A stretch of 64,000 nucleotides of DNA, taken from positions 86,237-150,236 of the forward strand of contig NZ_FMAJ01000013.1 of NCBI RefSeq assembly GCF_900094625.1. The letters are read 5' to 3'. The position numbers and the translations under genes were made by a program. The notes under the pieces were generated by a model that had not been told where the DNA came from, did no database searches, and saw only the letters and a list, made by a program, of their open reading frames with translations. Positions 60,219 through 64,000 of this stretch are shown piece after piece. Within the stretch, counting starts at the first letter, position 1. Each line of letters starts with the position of its first letter. The stretch comes from Rhizobium aethiopicum (GTDB lineage Bacteria; Pseudomonadota; Alphaproteobacteria; Rhizobiales; Rhizobiaceae).

Positions 60219-60378
60219 AACTGCGTCGCTCCGTTTCTGAGTGCTTTGCCGCACCATTGCGGCGAGGCACGGCCGTGCGGTCTGTCACGAAGATTTACCG
60301 CCGGCGCGATCTGCCGCAGTTGCGCCCCCGTGCGTTCGGTGCGACGATCGCGACCGGGTACGAAACGGGTTCGCGTGC

Positions 60379-61047
60379 ATGGCCGAGTTCAACGGTATTC
60401 GCTGGGCTTACGACAGGTATGAGCTGATCGCCGACGGCATCGTCCACGGCGTCGGTCTTGTGCTGGCTCTGATCGGCGCCACAGTTCTGATCTTCTACGC
60501 CACGGTCTGGAGCTCCCACGGCGCGCTCGTCGCCGCCTGGATCTATGGCGTCGGGCTGGTGCTGACGCTTGCCATTTCCTTTTCCTACAATGTCTGGCCG
60601 GTCTCGCGCACCAAATGGTTCCTGCGCCGCTTCGATCATTCGGCGATTTTCATCCTGATCGCCGCCACCTATACGCCCTTCCTCGAACGCGGCGCCGATG
60701 ATCCGCTGCTCTTCTTCATGCTGGTGGCGATTTGGCTGTTCGCTGCCATTGGCATCGTCCTGAAATGCGTCTTTCCGGGGCGTTACGATCGCCTCGCCAT
60801 CCTGCTTTATCTCGCAATGGGCTGGAGCGGCGTGCTGGTGGCGGGGTCTGTGGCCGCGCGCATTCCCTCCGCTTCGATGCTGCTGATCGTCATCGGCGGC
60901 GTCATCTATTCGCTTGGCGTCATCTTCCATGTCTGGGAGAAGCTGCGCTTCCAGAACGCCATCTGGCACGGTTTCGTCGTCATTGCTGCGGCCGTGCATT
61001 ATTCGGCGGTCTTCACCTGTTTCAGCGTGCCGACGCCTGGCTTCTGA
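60379..61047 (+). CDS. Hemolysin III / PAQR-type membrane protein
   Basis: 222 residues with seven predicted helices. RYELIADGIVHGVGLVLALI opens the family signature; RRFDHSAIFILIAATYTPFL and the C-terminal IWHGFVVIAAAVHYSAVF supply the Asp/His zinc site of the PAQR/TrhA superfamily. Bacterial members influence membrane-energy or lipid homeostasis; the hemolysin name is historical. The start has no strong ribosome site. Confidence 0.86.
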   Translation: MAEFNGIRWAYDRYELIADGIVHGVGLVLALIGATVLIFYATVWSSHGALVAAWIYGVGLVLTLAISFSYNVWPVSRTKWFLRRFDHSAIFILIAATYTPFLERGADDPLLFFMLVAIWLFAAIGIVLKCVFPGRYDRLAILLYLAMGWSGVLVAGSVAARIPSASMLLIVIGGVIYSLGVIFHVWEKLRFQNAIWHGFVVIAAAVHYSAVFTCFSVPTPGF

Positions 61048-61147
61048 CGCCGCCTTGACGATGTCGCCGCTCTTCTGCATCCGCCGTTTACAATAGTTGG
61101 GGCGGGGCGTATGCCGCGGTTGCAGACAAATACGAGCCGAGCCGACC

Positions 61148-61675
61148 ATGACAGACGCCATCCTTATCCGTGACGCCGCCGAAGCCGATCTTGCCGCCAT
61201 CCGCGATATCTACAATCACGCGGTCGAGCATACGACGGCGATCTGGAACGAGACGCAGGTCGATCTTGAAAATCGGCAGGAATGGATGAGGGCCCGCCGA
61301 GCGCGGGGCTTTCCCGTTATCATCGCCGAGATTTCAGGCAAGGTGGCGGGCTACGCCTCCTATGGCGATTGGCGGCCCTTCGACGGCTACCGCCACACAG
61401 TCGAGCATTCCGTCTACGTCGAAAAGGATTGCCGCGGCGCCGGCATCGGCGAGGCCCTGATGCGCGAGCTGATCGCGCGTGCTGCCGCTGCCGGAATGCA
61501 TGTGATGATCGCCGGCATCGAGGCCGACAATACCGCCTCGATCCGGCTGCACGAGAAGCTCGGTTTCCGCATCGCCGGCAGATTTTCGGAGGTCGGCACA
61601 AAGTTCGGCCGCTGGCTTGATCTCACCTGCATGGAGCTTCGCCTGCCCGACGAGGCGGATCGATCGGCAAATTAA
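61148..61675 (+). CDS. GNAT acetyltransferase, phosphinothricin acetyltransferase-like
   Basis: A 175-residue GNAT protein. IRDAAEADLAAIRDIYNHAV, TTAIWNETQVDLENRQEWM, GYASYGDWRPFDGYRHTVEH and YVEKDCRGAGIGEALMRELI match the PAT/Bar/MddA group, which acetylates phosphinothricin or methionine sulfoximine and sulfone. ATG 61148 is chosen for the family start. Actual acceptors are unknown; chromosomal members are common. Confidence 0.84.
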   Translation: MTDAILIRDAAEADLAAIRDIYNHAVEHTTAIWNETQVDLENRQEWMRARRARGFPVIIAEISGKVAGYASYGDWRPFDGYRHTVEHSVYVEKDCRGAGIGEALMRELIARAAAAGMHVMIAGIEADNTASIRLHEKLGFRIAGRFSEVGTKFGRWLDLTCMELRLPDEADRSAN

Positions 61676-61782
61676 TCGCAAGGGCGTTCGCCATCTTTTT
61701 ATTGTAGTCTGAGCTGTGTAAAAATGAGGGCCGCCTGCTTCGCCGGGCGAGCCTTGAAAGCGTAATGGAGGTGAACAGTTCA

Positions 61783-62484
61783 ATGGCAACGCATAGATCG
61801 CCGCTCGGCCTCCTTGCCTTGACGCTTCTCGCCTTTGCCCCGTTCTCCGCTGGCGCCGCCGACTGCGGCAGCACCGCCTCGCCGAAGCTCGACTGGCAGG
61901 ATTGCACCAAGAAGAACCTGATGCTGCAGGGCAGCGATCTTGAAGGCGCCAACCTCTTCGGCACCGATTTTTCGCTGACCGATCTTAGCGGCGCCAACGT
62001 CAAGTCGGCCAATCTGGAGAAGGCGACTTTGGTACGCGCCTCGCTCGAGGGCGCGCATGCCGAGGGCGCCAACTTCGCCAAGATCGAGGCCTATCGCTCC
62101 AGCTTTGCCAATATCGTCGCCGACGGCGCTTCCTTTGCCGGCGCCGAATTGCAGCGGGCCAATTTTGCCGCCGCCCGGCTTGCCGGCGCCAGCTTCGAAA
62201 AGGCCGAGCTCGGCCGCGCCGATTTCGACAAGGCGGTGCTGACGGGGGTAAAATTCTCTTTCGCCAATCTTTCCCGCGCCGATCTCTCCAACGCCACCTT
62301 CGAGGGCCCGGCGATGTTTGAGCGCGCCTTCATGTTCCTGACCCGCATCGAAGGACTTGACCTCTCGGCCGCGACCGGGCTCGAACAGGCCCAGATCGAA
62401 CTCGCCTGCGGCAATGCCGAGACCAAGCTGCCGACAGGCCTCTCGGCACCTTCAACTTGGCCATGTCCTGCCGAACACGAGTGA
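61783..62484 (+). CDS. Secreted pentapeptide-repeat protein
   Basis: 233 residues with a Sec signal (about 1-24, ending SAGAA), then about 28 A(D/N)LXX-type repeats from about 50 to 200 (GANLFGTDFSLTDLSGANVK, then AEGANFAKI), which build a right-handed quadrilateral beta-helix. A cysteine pair flanks the repeats at each end (DCGS...DWQDC; LACGN...WPC). GGAGGTG lies nine bases before ATG 61783, which decides this start over ATG 61765. Unlike the DNA-gyrase-protecting members it is exported. Confidence 0.83.
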   Translation: MATHRSPLGLLALTLLAFAPFSAGAADCGSTASPKLDWQDCTKKNLMLQGSDLEGANLFGTDFSLTDLSGANVKSANLEKATLVRASLEGAHAEGANFAKIEAYRSSFANIVADGASFAGAELQRANFAAARLAGASFEKAELGRADFDKAVLTGVKFSFANLSRADLSNATFEGPAMFERAFMFLTRIEGLDLSAATGLEQAQIELACGNAETKLPTGLSAPSTWPCPAEHE

Positions 62485-62568
62485 TTGCTCGGGCCTTCGG
62501 CGGCGACATCATTCGGATTGATAGCCCAGCCAAGCAATGCCTGGCTGTCGTGGAAATGGCGGGTTGAC

Positions 62569-62841
62569 CTAATGCAATCTCAACTCGCCGATGACGCGGC
62601 GCCATTCATTCGGTCCGATCAGCCGCTGATGGCTATAGCGGACGGAATGCAACGGCCCGTCGAGATTGCACTGCCAGAAATCCAGGAACTTGTGCATCTC
62701 CGGAAAGTCCGGAGCGAGATCGTAATCCTGCCAGACGTAGGTCTGCAGAACGGATTCGAAATCCGGGAGGCGGTACAGGATATGCGCGGTGGTAAGGCCG
62801 TAACCCTTGAGCTGGCGCTCTAGATCCGAATGAAATTGCAT
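62569..62841 (-). CDS. usg: Usg family protein
   Basis: A 90-residue protein: DLERQLKGYGLTTAHILYRL, LQTYVWQDYDLAPDFPEMHK and FWQCNLDGPLHSVRYSHQRL match the alphaproteobacterial Usg family, named for being upstream of genes such as trpF in Caulobacter. Function is unknown. GGAGATGAAGC precedes ATG 62841. It is divergent from groESL. Confidence 0.85.
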   Translation of the reverse strand: MQFHSDLERQLKGYGLTTAHILYRLPDFESVLQTYVWQDYDLAPDFPEMHKFLDFWQCNLDGPLHSVRYSHQRLIGPNEWRRVIGELRLH

Positions 62842-62945
62842 GCTTCATCTCCGTTTCACGACAACGAGGAGGCGGCGCAAATTTTCGCGTCCATCCACGA
62901 ATTTTCGCAACGCAGACGCCGTATTTATTGTTCCTTCTCAGCGTG

Positions 62946-62972
62946 TTAGCAGCCGCGGCGGATGAGTGCTAA
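62946..62972. promoter_or_regulatory. CIRCE-like HrcA operator with a degenerate left arm
   Basis: The right arm GAGTGCTAA (62964-62972) is perfect. The left arm is TTAGCAGCC (62946-62954) instead of TTAGCACTC; the spacing is exactly nine bases. It lies 148 bp before groES, in the expected promoter region. Confidence 0.75.
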
Positions 62973-63120
62973 TTTTTTCTTTGCGGCCCCTTGAAATGCA
63001 AATATCGCGAGACCAGATCATTGCGCGCAAACGCTCGACAGAGGTTTGCACCCGCCCGGACTGGTCATCCGGTCCGGCCAGGGGAACAACATCGTTATTG
63101 TTTGTCCATTGGAGGAAAAC

Positions 63121-63435
63121 ATGTCGTTCCGACCGCTTCATGATCGCATTCTCGTCCGCCGCGTCGATTCCGACGAAAAGACCAAGGGCGGCATCATCAT
63201 TCCTGACACCGCCAAGGAAAAGCCGCAGGAAGGCGAGGTCATCGCCGTCGGCCCCGGCGCACGCAACGATGCCGGCCAGATCCAGGCGCTCGACGTCAAG
63301 GTCGGCGATCGCATCCTGTTCGGCAAGTGGTCCGGCACGGAGATCAAGATCAAAGGCGAAGACCTGCTGATCATGAAGGAAAGTGATGTCATGGGGATTA
63401 TCGAAGCCCAGGCCGCTGAGAAGATCGCCGCCTGA
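63121..63435 (+). CDS. groES: Co-chaperonin GroES
   Basis: A 104-residue GroES, the seven-subunit lid of the GroEL folding chamber. SFRPLHDRILVRRVDSDEKT, the mobile loop KGGIIIPDTAKEKPQEG with its I-I-I tripeptide, and the roof/domain end EIKIKGEDLLIMKESDVMGI are all typical. GGAGGAA precedes ATG 63121. It is followed after 50 bp by groEL in one operon under the CIRCE-like element. Confidence 0.97.
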   Translation: MSFRPLHDRILVRRVDSDEKTKGGIIIPDTAKEKPQEGEVIAVGPGARNDAGQIQALDVKVGDRILFGKWSGTEIKIKGEDLLIMKESDVMGIIEAQAAEKIAA

Positions 63436-63485
63436 GGCGATTTCCGCGCATTAGTGAAAACGCTGCCTATTGAAGGAGTGACAGA

Positions 63486-64000
63486 ATGGCTGCGAAAGAA
63501 GTCAAGTTCCATAGCGATGCCCGTGAACGCATGCTGCGTGGGGTCGATGTGCTGGCCAATGCGGTGAAGGTGACCCTCGGCCCGAAAGGCCGCAATGTCG
63601 TGATCGACAAGTCCTTCGGCGCGCCACGCATCACAAAGGACGGCGTTTCCGTCGCCAAGGAAATTGAGCTCGAAGACAAGTTCGAAAACATGGGCGCCCA
63701 GATGGTTCGCGAGGTCGCTTCGAAGACCAGCGACATCGCCGGCGACGGCACCACGACTGCGACGGTGCTCGCCCAGGCGATCGTCAAGGAGGGCGCCAAG
63801 GCCGTGACCTCAGGCATGAACCCGATGGACCTGAAGCGCGGCATCGATCTCGCCGTCAGCGCCATCGTCGAAGAACTGAAGACCAACGCCCGCAAGATCT
63901 CCAACAATTCCGAAATCGCCCAGGTCGGCACCATTTCCGCCAATGGTGATCCCGAAATCGGTCGCTTCCTGGCGGAAGCCATGGAAAAGGTCGGCAATGA
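63486..64000 (+). CDS. groEL: Chaperonin GroEL, N-terminal part
   Basis: 171 residues of the 60-kDa chaperonin, cut off by the window end. MAAKEVKFHSDARERMLRGV, VTLGPKGRNVVIDKSFGAP (ATP-binding) and DGTTTATVLAQAIVKEGA (with the catalytic Asp of GDGTT) are canonical. GAAGGAG precedes ATG 63486. It is co-transcribed with groES. Rhizobia usually hold several groEL copies; the CIRCE-like site suggests this is the HrcA-controlled one. Confidence 0.97.
   Translation, partial: MAAKEVKFHSDARERMLRGVDVLANAVKVTLGPKGRNVVIDKSFGAPRITKDGVSVAKEIELEDKFENMGAQMVREVASKTSDIAGDGTTTATVLAQAIVKEGAKAVTSGMNPMDLKRGIDLAVSAIVEELKTNARKISNNSEIAQVGTISANGDPEIGRFLAEAMEKVGN

Noticed and set aside
62985..63030. A sigma-32-type promoter (CTTGAAA at 62990) for groESL
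   Set aside because: No matching -10 box is found at 13-18 bases, so only the CIRCE-like site is reported.
1..64000. tRNA, rRNA, CRISPR array, prophage, integrase or transposase
   Set aside because: I looked for tRNA-like cloverleaves, regularly spaced repeats and recombinase motifs and saw none that hold up by eye.

Overview
ORGANISM. This is about 64 kb of chromosome-like DNA from an alphaproteobacterium, most probably Rhizobium (R. leguminosarum/etli/phaseoli group). The support is high GC, dense Shine-Dalgarno-led genes, a dmeR-dmeF metal efflux pair of the type described in R. leguminosarum, a Usg-family protein, cytochrome c', a groESL operon preceded by a CIRCE-like element, and three copies of a mosaic intergenic repeat of the RIME type. 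The species is inferred from these traits, not from a search. LAYOUT. (1) 1-6.8 kb: the start of a LysR gene, then a ureohydrolase (agmatinase family), a complete PotDABC-like polyamine-type ABC transporter, and an Ldh-family oxidoreductase. Together they look like uptake and breakdown of a cationic guanidino or amine compound. (2) 6.9-11.4 kb: tam methyltransferase, a CorC/HlyC membrane protein, a cupin, a decayed gene end, a DUF1127 protein and a YCII/DGPF protein. (3) 11.4-20.6 kb: a nine-gene leftward polyol operon (binding protein, two permeases, a two-helix membrane protein, a zinc-type polyol dehydrogenase, an SDR, the ATPase, an L-xylulose-reductase-like SDR and a ribitol-dehydrogenase-like SDR), divergent from an AraC regulator. 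(4) 20.7-26.7 kb: an alcohol dehydrogenase, a class IV aminotransferase, a DUF4242 protein, a soluble class III nucleotide cyclase fused to TPRs, and a divergent methionyl-tRNA synthetase preceded by what reads as a complete transcription attenuator with a Met-Met leader peptide. (5) 26.9-41 kb: nadE, transporters, sodB, a metallophosphoesterase, a WYL regulator with a LysE exporter, two c-type cytochromes, a GST, dmeRF and a class A beta-lactamase, with repeats in the gaps. (6) 41-54 kb: membrane glucose dehydrogenase, SelO, a LysR/NmrA divergent pair, a DHA2 exporter, a homocysteine methyltransferase, TetR, DUF1697 and oligopeptidase B. (7) 54-64 kb: envelope and stress genes (DUF930, polysaccharide deacetylase, an amine oxidoreductase, an AI-2E family protein, a VOC protein with a Tat signal, Usp, hemolysin III, a PAT-like acetyltransferase, a secreted pentapeptide protein, usg), ending in groES and a truncated groEL. 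MOST INTERESTING. At 24,993-25,140 a promoter appears to place the transcript start at the AUG of a 15-codon leader with two adjacent Met codons. It is followed by three alternative hairpins ending in a U-tract terminator, directly before a MetRS paralogue with HIGF and KIGKS in place of HIGH and KMSKS. The arrangement closely parallels the leaderless trpL attenuator known in rhizobia. A second candidate is the ~350-bp element at 29,544-29,894, with near-identical inverted ends and four internal hairpins. I saw no tRNA, rRNA, CRISPR array, prophage or transposase gene.
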